A stretch of DNA of 64,000 bases from Isoperla grammatica (GCA_945910005.1 CAMDTW010000212.1:186001-250000); one strand, 5' to 3'. Counted from the stretch's first letter, positions 33,881-45,626 are shown. Numbers and translations: made by a program. Notes: generated from the letters alone by a model not told the origin.

Positions 33881-35050
33881 GATCGGTGGGGTATCAAGGA
33901 TAAAGTCGTTTGTTATACTACAGACAATGCCTACAATATGGTTAATGCCGTCAAGGGGGAGCTTGGCCTAAACCACATTCGATGTGCGGCGCATAGCGTA
34001 CAGCTGAGTGTGAATGCAGGCTTGAAAGTCCCACATGTCGGCGAAGTCCTATCAAAAGGCCGCCGCATTGTAGGCCACTTCAAGCACTCGCCGACAAAGA
34101 TGACCTTGCTACATGACGCCCAAGTCGCTGAGGGCTTAAAGAAAAAGAAACTCGTTCAGGATGTCATCACACGATGGAATTCATCTTGTGATATGTTGAA
34201 CTCATTGATCGAAAACCGAATCGCAATCAATAAAGTGTTGATGGCCAGCCAAGCTACTGAGAATTTGATGATATCGACAACTGATTTAAAGAGAATGAAA
34301 GTTGTTGTCGACGTGTTGCTGCCATTCAAACTGGCAACAGACAGGTTAGGAGGAGAAAACTATGTAACTGGGGCAATTGTAGGCACCATTTTCAGAAATC
34401 TTTTGAAGGGGTTGGGACCTGTGAGAGAGGACTCACATTACGATAGACAATTTAAGAAGGCCATTTTGAACGACCTAGAAAATCGGTTCTCATCTATGAG
34501 CCCCATCCTGAACTTGGTAGCTGCATTGCATCCACGTTACAAAGCTTTAAAGTACTTGGAAGAGGCCGAACAGACACGAGCCTGGGCAATCATCAGAAGG
34601 GAGATGGCGAGCCTTAAAAAACCCGTTGTAAATGTTCGGGACAACCTTGCTGATAAGGACTCTGACTATGAAGATGTGGAGGATTTGCCGCAAAAAAAAA
34701 CCCGAGTTGTAGGGATTGACGAGGAGAGCGACTCTGAAGAAGAGGTTCCCGAGGGAGATAAGCTGGATCGCGAGCTTCAAGCCTACCGCGAGCACGCAAA
34801 ACCGCCCGAGGGAACTGATCCATTCGTGTGGTGGAAAAACAATCATTCATCGTACCCACACGTAGCCCAGCTTTCAAAAAAATATTTGTGTGTTGTTGGC
34901 ACGAGCGTGCCTTGTGAACGTATGTTCAGCAGGGCTGGGCGAGTTGCTACTAAAAGCAGGAGCCGACTCACTGGAGAGCACATCGGTGACCTTATGTTCT
35001 TGCACAGCTTTTTTACGTACGGACACAAAACCAACAATGCTGACGAGTGA
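33881..35050 (+). CDS. hAT transposase, exon 2 (catalytic core and hATC dimerisation domain)
   Basis: The exon supplies CYTTDNAYNMVNAVKGELGL (second catalytic Asp, near residue 230), HIRCAAHSVQLSV (the C-x2-H signature), VITRWNSSCDML (the TRWNS box near 314), and NLVAALHPRYKALKY. An acidic linker (DSDYEDVEDLPQ, DEESDSEEEVPEGD) comes next. The hATC dimerisation segment HVAQLSKKYLCVVGTSVPCE then RMFSRAGRVATKSRSRLTGE follows, ending in IGDLMFLHSFF. The order and spacing are those of ZBED/hAT transposases such as hobo, Ac and Tam3 relatives. No frameshift or internal stop was found, so the gene may still be active or only recently silenced. Which Glu is the third catalytic acid cannot be fixed by eye. 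Confidence 0.92.
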   Translation, partial: DRWGIKDKVVCYTTDNAYNMVNAVKGELGLNHIRCAAHSVQLSVNAGLKVPHVGEVLSKGRRIVGHFKHSPTKMTLLHDAQVAEGLKKKKLVQDVITRWNSSCDMLNSLIENRIAINKVLMASQATENLMISTTDLKRMKVVVDVLLPFKLATDRLGGENYVTGAIVGTIFRNLLKGLGPVREDSHYDRQFKKAILNDLENRFSSMSPILNLVAALHPRYKALKYLEEAEQTRAWAIIRREMASLKKPVVNVRDNLADKDSDYEDVEDLPQKKTRVVGIDEESDSEEEVPEGDKLDRELQAYREHAKPPEGTDPFVWWKNNHSSYPHVAQLSKKYLCVVGTSVPCERMFSRAGRVATKSRSRLTGEHIGDLMFLHSFFTYGHKTNNADE

Positions 35051-35352
35051 AGATTGTTCCGTAGGACTGGCTTGTTGTAAATATTAGTGTATTCTTAAAT
35101 CTAAATTCATAATCATAGTAATTTAATAGTAATTAATTGGTTATCAATGCCTGTGTATGCCTACTACAGTGAAGAGTTGAGTTGAGTAAACAAACATTAT
35201 TTGTATTGTAAATGCTAAGGAGGAACATTCATAGACGTCTGACTCACATATCATCATAGGATTCATAGCTTAAGATTAGATTACTTAGGGTAAGACATTG
35301 ATTTTTAATTTTTATGTTGTTATTTTTATGCTTGTTAGTTGACCCTCATTAA

Positions 35353-36051
35353 CCCATCCGCATCAGTTGCCTCATTTGGCTGGCCGCCCCCGGAAACCAC
35401 GCACTTTTAGCGCGCGCCAAGGTTTACACGAATACGTCTTCATTGTCACTTTCGTCAATTTCCATACCAATGTCCACATCGCAATCACTGTCACTGATAA
35501 TAGTAGACCTAGCAGTTTTACTAGCGGGTACACGCACATTCGTATCGCTAGGCGTACGCGTACGCCTACACGCGAGGCCTAGGCCTAGTGTCACTGTCAT
35601 TGTCCATTTCACAATCGCTCTCACTCTCATTTGAAACCACAATATTTTGTAAGTTTGGGTTGGAAACACCTTGTCCATCACCGTCACTAAAATCAGATCC
35701 TAGAACGTCTAAAATCTGTCTAATGTCACTTTCTTTGCCCCGAAAACAACGACTGCTTCCCGGCCCGAGTCCATCTTGGCAAATTTGACAGCTGATCTAA
35801 GTTTCGGATCGAGATGAGCGCAGATAAAATCGATTTTAAGAACAAACAAAAGCCGACAGAGTTCAAGAAATGCACACTAGAATCGCCACTAGCTTGAGCA
35901 AGAGATTGAGGAATTAGTTCCGATATCGTACGCTAGATAGCACCACTATACATGTTCAAAGTGAAGCGCGCGCATGTGCGTACCAGTCCGCTTCTGGTTA
36001 CCGTGGCCAGTTTCGTATAAGCGTACCAGTCCGCTTACCGATGCGGATGGG
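35353..36051 (-). mobile_element. Internally deleted piggyBac inside the hAT 3' region
   Basis: TTAA (35349-35352, 36052-36055) flanks CCCATCCGCATC and its inverse GATGCGGATGGG. Minus-strand frames include GKESDIRQILDVLGSDFSDG then VVSNESESDCEMDNDSDTRP, an acidic N-terminal leader like that of piggyBac transposases. The catalytic DDBD region is missing. It postdates the hAT that contains it. Confidence 0.82.
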
Positions 36052-37924
36052 TTAATTGTTGATCTTCAAACAATTTCCAACATAGATTGTTTATCTAAAA
36101 AATCGAATTTTTATTTTTTGTTAATTGTTAAACTGTGCAACTATTAACATTTAATAATAATTATGGATTATACACCCCAAATAATTCAGATAGATTAGGC
36201 AATAATGTGTTGACTGGACAGATGTGCCCCCCCCCCCCCCCCCCCCCCCCTTCCCTGCCTATGCCAATCGAAAGCGCTCGTGAACCGAACGCGCATCGGG
36301 GTTGCGCATCTCCCCAAGCTGTTCTGTTGTCACAGCTATCTCTCTCACACTCGCACGAAAGCAACATCGTCCTGTAGGCCTGCCCCGAGTTATCTTACTA
36401 AGTTACGATTAACGTTGTTTCTGCATTGTTATCTTACGAAGTTATGATTAGCGTTGTTTGATGTATTACTTGACCAATAAACCATAGTTATAATATGACG
36501 TCACGTCAATGCAGTAATTAAATAATTATAATTATTTTTGTACAATTTTTCCTATTCCATTATTATTTCATCCATCCATTTTCACGATCTATTAGACGAA
36601 CATAGGTGTTTCATTGAATTCTGAACTGGCTCCCCTCCACCCCCCCCCCCCCCCCCCCCCTCCCCCAAACACCATTATCTCGTCCATCCTACCGCATCGT
36701 GTCCCGACTGTCGGACCGCCCGGCGGGCGGGCGGCAGGCACTCAGGCAGTCCAACAATCGCTGCCAGACCTGATGGTGACTCGCTCCCGTATGTCACGGT
36801 CAGAATTCCAACCATCGGCAATACTCGCAGTTTTTGTGCACGTTTGACGGCGCATATGTGTTCACATAACTAAATAAATATTGTGTTATATTATCCTTAT
36901 TCCCTGCAGGGGCTATAAGCCTAATATTTGATCTATTTAAACAACTTTGGATTTTTCAACATCGATGTTTTACATTTCGATGACGATGCCGGAAAATTTC
37001 CAATGTCACGATTTGACATCGATTAATTAGTAATTACCTTCGATGTCAATGTTGAGATTTTACATCGATTCCCATCCGTACTTCAAAGGATCAAAGCTAT
37101 TAGCTGTGTTTACCAGGCACAGCAGCAGCCTTGCAGCGTTGCGTAATCGCTGCGAGCTTCCGACCATAGACCCCCCCCCCCCCCTTTCAACAGCACTTGA
37201 TTATCAGGTCGTGCTACGTACCACAGCAGCAATCGCGTATTACCGCGCATTCATCACAAATGCTCACACTCTTTACGATGCTTGATAAGCGCATGGCGAC
37301 TATAGAAATAAAATACAATTGATAAATAAAATCCATTGTATTCTGGCGATATATCGCGATGTTATGGTGATAAGGCTTATCGGCACGATAATTTTCGGAG
37401 CCGATATTATCGCGATTAATCGCGATAATAATTGGTTTTGGAGACCGATTATCGATATGGAATTTAATATCGTTGCCCATCCCTACTTAAAATCAACTTG
37501 CTGCTTAACAGTTGAACGGACTTTTATGGGCCAACTTACACTCCAGGCAGGCTTGGGCCGGGCCTCTATATTTAGGCCCGTGCAGACCTCTAATTTGGGG
37601 ATTACGTCCCATATATTTGCAACTTGGGTAAACGAGATGATGAGTGAGTGACAAAATTGAACAAACGCCACATGTCCCAATCGGATCCATTGCACATCGC
37701 GGGGGTCGTCATAATCCAGCAAGGGGGGCAGGGCCAATTGGGAGGAGCAATCTTCAGGGGTGCCGAGGGGGGGTTAAGGGACTGGGTCTCTTCTGTCGCC
37801 TCTTACGACTGGCAGAGTCACCCTGGCCCTGTTCTACCCTGGGGCCAAACGGGTCTCGAAGTTTGAGTTTCAGACTGATATGAAGGTCTAGTTCGAACAA
37901 AAAATAAGGACTCGCACACCCCTA

Positions 37925-38463
37925 CAAAACATAGTGCAAGCAACGGTATTAGATTACACAGTGCGTGGTTACATGGCATATTCACATACCTGTCAACATT
38001 TTCCCAGCGATCATCATCAGGTGGAACGCTTTTGTCGAAGCTCAGACTGCGCTCACGCGTTTTAGTACGAATAACTGTAACAAAAGTAAAAACAATAACA
38101 TTATTTAATGTGAGCTCATCAGAAAAACGTCAGTCATGTTACCAGTGAAAATCCCAATGTTTTGACATTTTTTGATGTTTTGCACCTGTTTTCAAACCTG
38201 AGTAAATAAATAAAATAAATTTGAAATGTGTGTTTCTATACTTTCAAAGAAGTTTATAAAGTTAATATAGTTTTCATAGTTAAAGTTCTTCAATATGTGA
38301 GAAGATAAGGACACAGAGAATAAGACTTACTGGCCACACAAAATAACATGCTAACTAAAACTGACTTTTGCTAGCAGAACTAAAACGGTAGCCAGAACCC
38401 ATGTTAAATACTCATAGCAAGCCATCCTAAACGCTCAACAAGAAGTGACAGATGAGATAAAAA
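37925..38463. other. No gene recognised
   Basis: AT-rich sequence follows the hAT nest. The rest of LINE-C would be expected here but no reverse transcriptase residues are found. Confidence 0.4.
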
Positions 38464-38539
38464 TTACGTCCTAGGAAATAAAACAACTAAACTACTAATA
38501 AATAAACTACTAATGCTGAATGAAAATCCTGTTATTGCC

Positions 38540-39745
38540 TTTTTTATAAGTTTAGATAAATCCTTCTTGAATGTTTTAAAGAAACCCTTGAACTCATCGC
38601 TGGTGTCTGATTTGCTCTGTACATATAAATCTCTTTTTATCTGACATGCATTTTTAATTTCATCCGTAATCCATCCTTTAAAAGTATTCGTATGGTCTTT
38701 AGGGCGACATGATTTTTTTGGGAAATGTGTTTCAAAGAGTGAGAGATATATTTGCAGGAAGAGGTTAAACTTTTCATCAACCTGATTTGCTGGAATGTTG
38801 TATATGTTTGACCAGTCTACGGTAGCCAAATCACATATAAACTCATGGATGTTCTCTGGTTTAAATGATCTTTTCGGTATAGATTTGGTTTTTAGGCCTT
38901 TGGCTATCTTCCATCCAAAATAAGTGCCAGGTACTACCCACTATGATCCGAAAGCCCAGATGTAATGTTTGATACATTATGCGGATGCAGAAAATTTGTA
39001 ATTACATTGTCAATGGCTGAGCTTGAACTATGAGTGACTCCAGTGCAATCAAAATTAAGGGCAGACAAATTATAAATTTTCAGAAGATTTTCAAAATTAG
39101 TTCTGTTACAGTTATCAATTGAAAAGTCAATATTTATGTCTCCACAAATTATCATTTTTAAACTTTCTTGTCTTAGTAACTTAATGAAGTCTTCAAATAA
39201 GTGCATAAACCTTTTAAAGTTACCCAATTCTGGCGGACGATAAATAGTAATAATAACTAGGGAAATTGAAGAAACAACTTCAATACCACATACTTCAAGG
39301 ACTCTCTCAACAGACTTGCATGTAATGTCAGGTCTTGGCTTAATAATTAGATTCCTTGAGTTTCTAATATGCACACACCCCCTCCTTTTGCACTGTGTCT
39401 GGTAAAATATGAAGCTAAAGTAAAATCATTGATAATAACCGAATGTTCTTGATCAGGTAACATCCAATGCTCCCCAAAACAAAGTATATCTACAACCTCT
39501 GGTATAGAGTCTACAAAGAGTTCAACCTGTTCAGTTTTTTTACATAGGCTCCTAATATTTTGATGAAAGACAGTCAAACCTCCAATCATTTTCTCATCCC
39601 CCTTGTTTAATGGGCCTGCACATTTTAAACTTTTGCCTGAGACTTCCACTAACTTAGGCCTGTCCAGAATTGGATTGATATTTGCTCCTATAGAGCCTAT
39701 TTCATCTTTCTTTTCTTTTGTTATATTACTTTCCCTTTTTTCCAA
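38540..39745 (-). pseudogene. LINE-C ORF2, endonuclease and linker only
   Basis: The frame starts MEKRESNITKEKKDEIGSIG, overlapping the end of ORF1 by 25 bp. It reads LTVFHQNIRSLCKKTEQVEL, ILCFGEHWM and GGGVCI, shifts frame near 39360, then gives VIITIYRPPELGN, MIICGDINIDFSID and SSAIDNVITNF with GLSDHS. These are the APE endonuclease boxes (N, E, YRPP, GDxNID, SDH). A linker with THFPKKSCRPKDHTNTFKGW ITDEI follows. Homology ends at DLSKLIKKAI and no reverse transcriptase follows, so the copy is truncated at its 3' side, the opposite of the usual LINE truncation. Confidence 0.82.
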
Positions 39746-41260
39746 GCCTTGCCAAAATTTAGAGCCTCGTCATCAAAGTGTATAATTGTTCCATCTACCT
39801 GATTAATCAGTTTAGCCATACACTGTGCCGTTTCCCCCATCGTTTTTCCATTCTCCTGCAGTCTTCGCTGTGAAATTTGTTTCGACCGACGTAACTCGTC
39901 GACCATGCTATCTCCAGATGAAGCGACCATTTGTCGTACGTTTGCCTCTGGTTCATAATTGATTCGGGTAGGGTAACTCAATTCCCAGCCGGCGAGTTGG
40001 TTACATGCTCCTGTTTCTATCTTGGTTTTGTCTAGTGGAACAGAGTGATGTGGGTATTTTTCTTCTGATGTTGAATTTCTGATGTTGTCAAGGATTATCA
40101 TTTTAGCCAATTTTGCAATCTTGTGTTTACCTTTTGAATTAAGGTGAAGCCCTTGTTGGGTATAGTGAATCGGGTGAATTTCCTCCTCAATATCTACGAA
40201 CGTGACATTGTTTTTTGAGTTTGCCCATAACTTTATTTCTTCGTTTATATGGGCGATCACTGTGTTCATTAATGGGTTAATCCTGTCATGCCTCCTCGGA
40301 ATAGATACTATCAGCACCTCTTTAGTATGGTCCAGCATGCTTATTGTAGCCGAAAGTGGACTTATAATAACATAACCAATTTCCGTTGCTGAAGGCAGGC
40401 TTGCCTCAGGGCTCATGGTTTTTATAAGGTGCGGTATATTATTTGTTCCACCCATTATAATTACCGTGTCGTTTTTGTTGCTCATCTTCGCTGCCTCCAG
40501 AACACTCGATAAGACTGCGTTGGGTTTAAAGCAACTTCGTACTTTAAACAGCGTTCCCAAGATTTCTTGCATGACCTCCCGCATTCCTCTTACGTGGCTA
40601 TCCCCAATGAGAAGAATGGTTTTGTGACTAGTAGTGGTAGGCCTACATGGGTTACGATTGGACTGTGCCTGTACCTTGTTATCCAACCTGAGCAGGTCCA
40701 GCAGGTTAAGTGCATGCACAATGTCCACAGTCTCTGGATCCACGTACAGGTCCAAACCTTGATCCTGCATCTTGGTAATGCACAGGTTCTCTCTTGGAGT
40801 GGGGCTTAACGTTTCAGTTCTGTCCGGGCACTCGTTGAAGTCAATAAGGGAAAGTTATCTGCCAAACATGAAGCCTGTTTCCTGGTTTAAGTCTATGAGG
40901 TTTGTAGACTCTAGGCCTAGATCAAGTGGAGGTGGGTCTAGGTCAAGACCTAGACTATAAGCTAGGCCTAGATCCTTGGGCACAGACTTGCTGTTGTTTC
41001 GTGCATAATGTTTGTGATTAGGCCCAGGCCTAGGCCTAGGTGCTGGTATGAATCTGGTTTGTGCCTGTTTTAACCTCAAAATCTCTTCTTTGAGTCTGCA
41101 TATTTCAAGTTGCAGGTCACGTAAAGTTTGAGTTGAAGGATGTTCTCGAACAAAATCACCTTTCTTTAATGTTATTTACCTGGGTCGCAAAGTCTTCCCG
41201 TTCCAATGCATGGCACATTCCAACTGTGTCATTCATGTTAAAACTTGCTGTTGCTGACAT
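39721..41260 (-). pseudogene. LINE-C ORF1 with SGNH-esterase domain
   Basis: From an ATG at 41260 (MSATASFNMNDTVGMCHALE) the frame shifts near 41165 into a coiled-coil-like LRDLQLEICRLKEEILRLKQ. It then crosses repeat-derived proline-rich sequence, meets one in-frame TAA at 40855-40857, and continues as LSLIDFNECPDRTETLSPTP. The downstream 349 codons contain an SGNH hydrolase fold: ILLIGDSHVRGMRE (nucleophile Ser block), IIMGGTNNIPHL (GxNN-type oxyanion block) and HYTQQGLHLNSKGKHKIA (catalytic His block). Esterase-type ORF1 proteins are known from CR1-group LINEs, where the role in retrotransposition is unclear. One stop and one frameshift are the only breaks seen. Confidence 0.85.
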
Positions 41261-41445
41261 TGTATTGATCAAGGATGATAGTATGATTACCTACTTTGTA
41301 GCGTATTGATTAATTAGTGAAATATACCTTACTTATCACAATTCACAACCACTTCGCTCTTAAATAGTTTGATTGGCTTTATTAAACATGATAAAGCCTA
41401 GGGCCTAGAGCTTGACATGATTGAGTTGACTCTGCACTTGCCGCC

Positions 41446-41986
41446 ATCTTTTTTTTTATTTGATTGTATTTTTGATTGTATTTTTTAGGTGATAAGATTT
41501 ACCTAAGGTCGGGTCGCATTGTAACTTTTTGAACGATTTTGGCACAAAACTATACACCTTCAATCCACATGGAGGCTTGTGGATGGTCCAAATTTCAACT
41601 TGATCGGACTTTCCGTTCGACCGTTATCGACAGACATAACAAAACAAAAAATAAACAGAACGAAGTGCCATAAAAGTTGTAATATTAGCAAATTTTGTGG
41701 TATTTTTATGATTAGTTCAAGTATAATTAAAACTACTAGCCTACCTTTTTGTCTTGTCTACAAATTGTAATTTTATAATTTTTGTAATTTAATTTTTTGT
41801 AATTTTTTCATAATCAATCAACAAATCTAGCATTGAAATCACTTTAGTTCTGCCATCTTGCACTGTATTTTTTTATGTCTCTAACTTATCTTCTGCCCAC
41901 ACTCAAGGCTTGCCTTCTGTGGGCTTCTCACTACTTATAAACATATACTGTTATTCCAATTATGTACTAACAAAAAGAGAATAAAA
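41446..41986. other. No gene recognised; AT-rich
   Basis: This interval follows the LINE-C 5' end (a CCGCCATC motif then T-rich DNA). Open frames here have no known motif. Confidence 0.35.
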
Positions 41987-44883
41987 GGGTCATTCCATGA
42001 AAAATCAACCAATTTGGAATTAATTTGTTGCTGACATGTTTGGGATATTTTTCAAATTAAGCTCATTGATAACTACTTACTTGTAGATACCGGTACTAAC
42101 ACAATTTTTTTTATTTTTTTCGGATGAACGGTTTAGAAGTTACGGGCCTTGAAAGTTCAGTCCGCGTCGCGAAAATGGCAAATTTAAGGGTTTGCGTTTA
42201 ATAGTGCCACACCTAAAGGGGTGAAGCTTTTGGTTTGATGTTTCCTTTTTAGGACCATAATTGAATAGTTCTACTAGAATATGTTTTCAGAAATTTGATA
42301 CTTAACATGCAAGTAGTCCAAACTGAAGGTCAAAGTCATCATATTAATTTGTCGTTTTTGCAGATTTTGGGGTGTAATAACTCTGAGGGGGTTGAAGATA
42401 ACCATCCAATTCTTTTTGCCTAATATACTCTTTAGCCTTGTGTATTAGGAAAAAAACACAATTTTTGATTTTTCTGTACTCTTCATACCCAAAAATATTC
42501 CCAAAATGTAGCGAAAGTCAAATTTTGACATTTTCAAGGTCAAGTTATAGAAAAGGGGTAACTTCAAAAAAATTGAAAATTTGGTGTTTTGTTTTACTAT
42601 CTGCAAAGAACAAAACTGCCAAATATTTATGTGTTACTCAATCTGGTTTAGGAGTTACAGCCCCTCTAAAAAGGCAGTAATTCACCCACTCTACAAGTAG
42701 GCATACAGTGTGATTCTCAAATATAAAACACTATTTAGGCAAATATTTTACCTAATTACCTTTAAAAATAAATAAACATGTCTTTACCATGTCCCGAAAA
42801 TCCAGTTGACGGGGGTGGAAAAAGGGAGTGATTTTTTATGAGGACACCAATATCAAAAAAACCGAAGATGTTACGAATGTGAAAATTGGTATTTAGATTA
42901 TCCTTCAAAAATAAAGGAATAGTACATGTTTTACCACTTTCCTTAAACCCTGTTAAGAAGGATGAAAAGGGGTGGTGCAGTGTAGGGGGTGGATTTTTTT
43001 ATCTCTAAAACCAAAGATATTCGAGATGTGAAAATTGGTACACAGATTCTTCTGCATAAACAAACACGTATTTTACCATTTTTCAAAAATCTAGTAAATG
43101 GTGGTCAAAAAGGGGGTAGTTTTTTAAATGAGGATACCTGTACCGGTATCTAACAAACCGACACTGTATAAGCCGTAAAAAATTGATATTTAGATTTACC
43201 TTAAAAAACAAAGTAGTACACGTGTGATACCATTTTCTGAAAATCCCGTTAATGGGGGTGAGAAGTGGGGGTGGATTTTTTTTAAAAGATTCCTATACCT
43301 CCAAAATCGTTAACGGTAACCGTAAACGCTACAGGCTTGAAAATTTGTATAAATATTTCTTGAAACATAAAGAAACAAGTATTTGAATATTTTTTGCAAA
43401 TCCAGTTAAGGGGGTGAAAACACGGGGTGATTTTTTAAAACTAAAAAACGGAACATGTTAGTCGTGGAATTTGGTATTACTATTTACATACTCATTTAAA
43501 AATATGTAAACAATTGATTTACAATTTTTTGAAAATCCAGTAAGGGGAGAGGGGGTTACAAGAGGGGGTGAATTATTTTTTGAGCATAAGTATATTTTGA
43601 AAACGGATGATGTTGCAGATGTGAAAATTGGTATTTTGATTCTTCTTTAAGATTAAATAAACACGTTTTACAATTTTTCTGAAATCAATTTAAAACAAGT
43701 AAAAACGGGGTTAAAAAGGAGGGAGTGAATATTTTATTTCAATAACTGAAAATGTTTTAGACGAGAAACTCAGCATTTAGTTTAGATTAGATAATTAAAG
43801 ATACAGTAGTTAGATAATTCAGTTTAGAATTAAAAGACACTAGTTTTACCACTTTCTGAAAATCCAGTTGAGAAGAAATGAAAACGTGGGGGTGAATTTT
43901 AGTATGAGCACCACCCCTTTTCATCCTTCTTAACAGGATGTTAGGAAAATGGTAAAACATGTACTATTCCAATATTTTTTTAAGGACAATCTTCCCACAA
44001 ATTTTCATGTCTTTAACATCTTTGGTTTTTGAGATATTGGTGTCCTCACAAAAAATCATCCCCTTTTTCCACCCCCGTAAACTGGATTTTCGGGACATGT
44101 TAAAGACATGTTTATTTATATTTAAAGGTAGTTTGGTAAAATATTGGCCAAAATAGTGTTTTATATTTGAGAATCGCACTGTACGCCTACTGGTAAAGTG
44201 GGCGAATTACTGCCTTTTTAGAGGGGCTGTAACTCCTAAACCAGATTGAGTAACATAAATATTTGGCAGTTTTGTTCTTTGCAGATATTTAAACAAAACA
44301 CCAAATTTTCAATTTTTTTGAAGTTACCCCTTTTCTATAACTTGACCTTGAAAATGTCAAAATTTGACTTTTGCTACATTTTGGGATTATTTTTGGGTAT
44401 GAAGGGTACAGAAAAACAATTTTTTTTATTTTTTTCCTATTACACAAGGCTAAAGAGTATATTGTGCAAAAAGAATTGGATGGTTATCTTCAACCCCCTC
44501 AGAGTTATTACACCCCAAAATCTGCAAAAACGACAAATTAATATGATGACTTTGACCTTCAGTTTGGACTACTTGCATGTTAAGTATCAAATTTCTGAAA
44601 ACATATTCTAGTAGAACTATTCAATTATGGTCCTAGAAAGGAAAAATCAAACCAAAAGCTTCACCCCTTTAGGTGTGGCACTATTAAACGCAAACCCTTA
44701 AATTTGCCATTTTCGTGACGCGGACTGAACTTTCAAGGCCCGTAACTTCTAAACCGTTCATCCGAAAAAAATAAAAAAAATTGTGTTAGTATCTGCAAGT
44801 AAGTAGTTATCAATGATCCAACTTGGAAAAATATCAGAAATAAGTCGGCAACCTACATCGGTTGAACTTCCATGGAATGACCC
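41987..44883. mobile_element. Foldback element with arms of about 1 kb
   Basis: The left arm (41987 to about 42975) and right arm (about 43909-44883) are near-identical reverse complements, beginning GGGTCATTCCATG and ending CATGGAATGACCC. AAAA flanks both ends, a possible 4-bp duplication. The middle (42976-43908) is made of degenerate repeats of roughly 120-160 bp sharing GAAAATCCAGTTAAGGGGGTG and GATTTTTT phrases, and the inner arm ends use the same unit. There is no protein-coding content. Transcripts would fold into a hairpin of about 1 kb. The structure fits a Foldback-type DNA element or a satellite-bearing palindrome; no family is recognised. Confidence 0.85.
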
Positions 44884-45157
44884 AAAATGCTTTTGAATTG
44901 AAATTGAATTGAAATTGAAAAGTCTAATGGAGACGCTTACTTGGTTCGCATAATAAATTGCTAATTTTGAAATAATAACATAATTAATGAGATTAATGTA
45001 TTTACTCAGTACAGTACTTACCATTGTCCAGTTTCACTTTCCAGTCTACAGGGAATCCATAGCGAAACTCTCTCAATATGTCGTCTTGAATCACTGGAAT
45101 CATGTGCATGGCATGAGTAAGAAGAACAAGGACATTTCAAATTGTACCACCAGACAT

Positions 45158-45606
45158 GGGGCCGGATTTACAAGAGGTCTTAACTTAGGACCAGTCCTAA
45201 GTCCTGCTGTACCGTATGTGCTATTATAAATCCATGGTAGGCCTACTACACAGCTACTTTCGTGGAAATCACAGCGAGCGTAAAATATTGCAAGGCGGTG
45301 TTTTAAAGTTTAGTGTTTTGTTTTCTAATACCTCCACATTCTCAAAACAGAAATATGTATGTCAACGTTAGAAAACGATATTTATTTATGTTCACACTTC
45401 GAAGTCATAGATGTTTTGCCACCATCTTTGAAGAAAGATAAGACCAACTCAGACAGGGCCTAAAGTTTGGTCTCAAGTGTTTGTTATTTACTAGGGTTTC
45501 TTAGCGACGTCGAGTCGAGGCTATGTGCAGGCCTGTATTAGCCAATGGCGTAGTGGGCCTAAAGTTAGGCCAGGCCCAAGTTAAGACTTTTTGTGAATCC
45601 GGCCCC
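45158..45606. mobile_element. MITE with GGGGCCGGATT termini
   Basis: GGGGCCGGATTTACAAGAGG and the inverted TTTTTGTGAATCCGGCCCC pair, with inner TCTTAACTTAGG/AAGTTAAGAC extending the repeat. It is related to the pair at 25156-26900. It is noncoding and a target duplication is not evident. Confidence 0.7.
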
Positions 45607-45626
45607 TGGGTAGTAATGTGTAGTAA

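Larger units (their letters stand above)
32299..37485 (+). mobile_element. Autonomous-type hAT transposon, innermost of the nest
   Basis: Termini TAGGGATGGGCACGATAATC and the inverted GATATGGAATTTAATATCGT-TGCCCATCCCTA region form the TIR. CTTAAAAT is duplicated at 32291-32298 and 37486-37493. Subterminal ATCGATAATATCGAT repeats mark both ends. It carries a two-exon transposase (32890-35050). A deleted piggyBac (35353-36051) and long C tracts (36227-36250, 36640-36660, 37171-37184) lie in the 3' half. Confidence 0.95.
31949..37592. mobile_element. Middle hAT element of the nest
   Basis: TAGAGGTCTGCACGGG and the inverted CCCGTGCAGACCTCTA are flanked by identical ATTTGGGG (31941-31948, 37593-37600). 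GGGCCTGGGCC and GGGCCGGGCC motifs lie subterminally. About 457 bp are its own, so it is a short non-autonomous hAT that received the autonomous hAT. Confidence 0.9.
31506..37924. mobile_element. Outer hAT element of a three-level nest
   Basis: The left end TCGAGGTGTGGGAGCC and the inverted right end GGACTCGCACACCCCTA are imperfect hAT-type termini. Both subterminal regions carry TTCGAAC and AGTTTGAGTTT in opposite orientations. The 8-bp flanks (AAAATCAT, CAAAACAT) agree at six positions. Only about 775 bp belong to this element; the rest is the two hATs inside it. It is the oldest of the three, judging by terminal decay. Confidence 0.7.
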
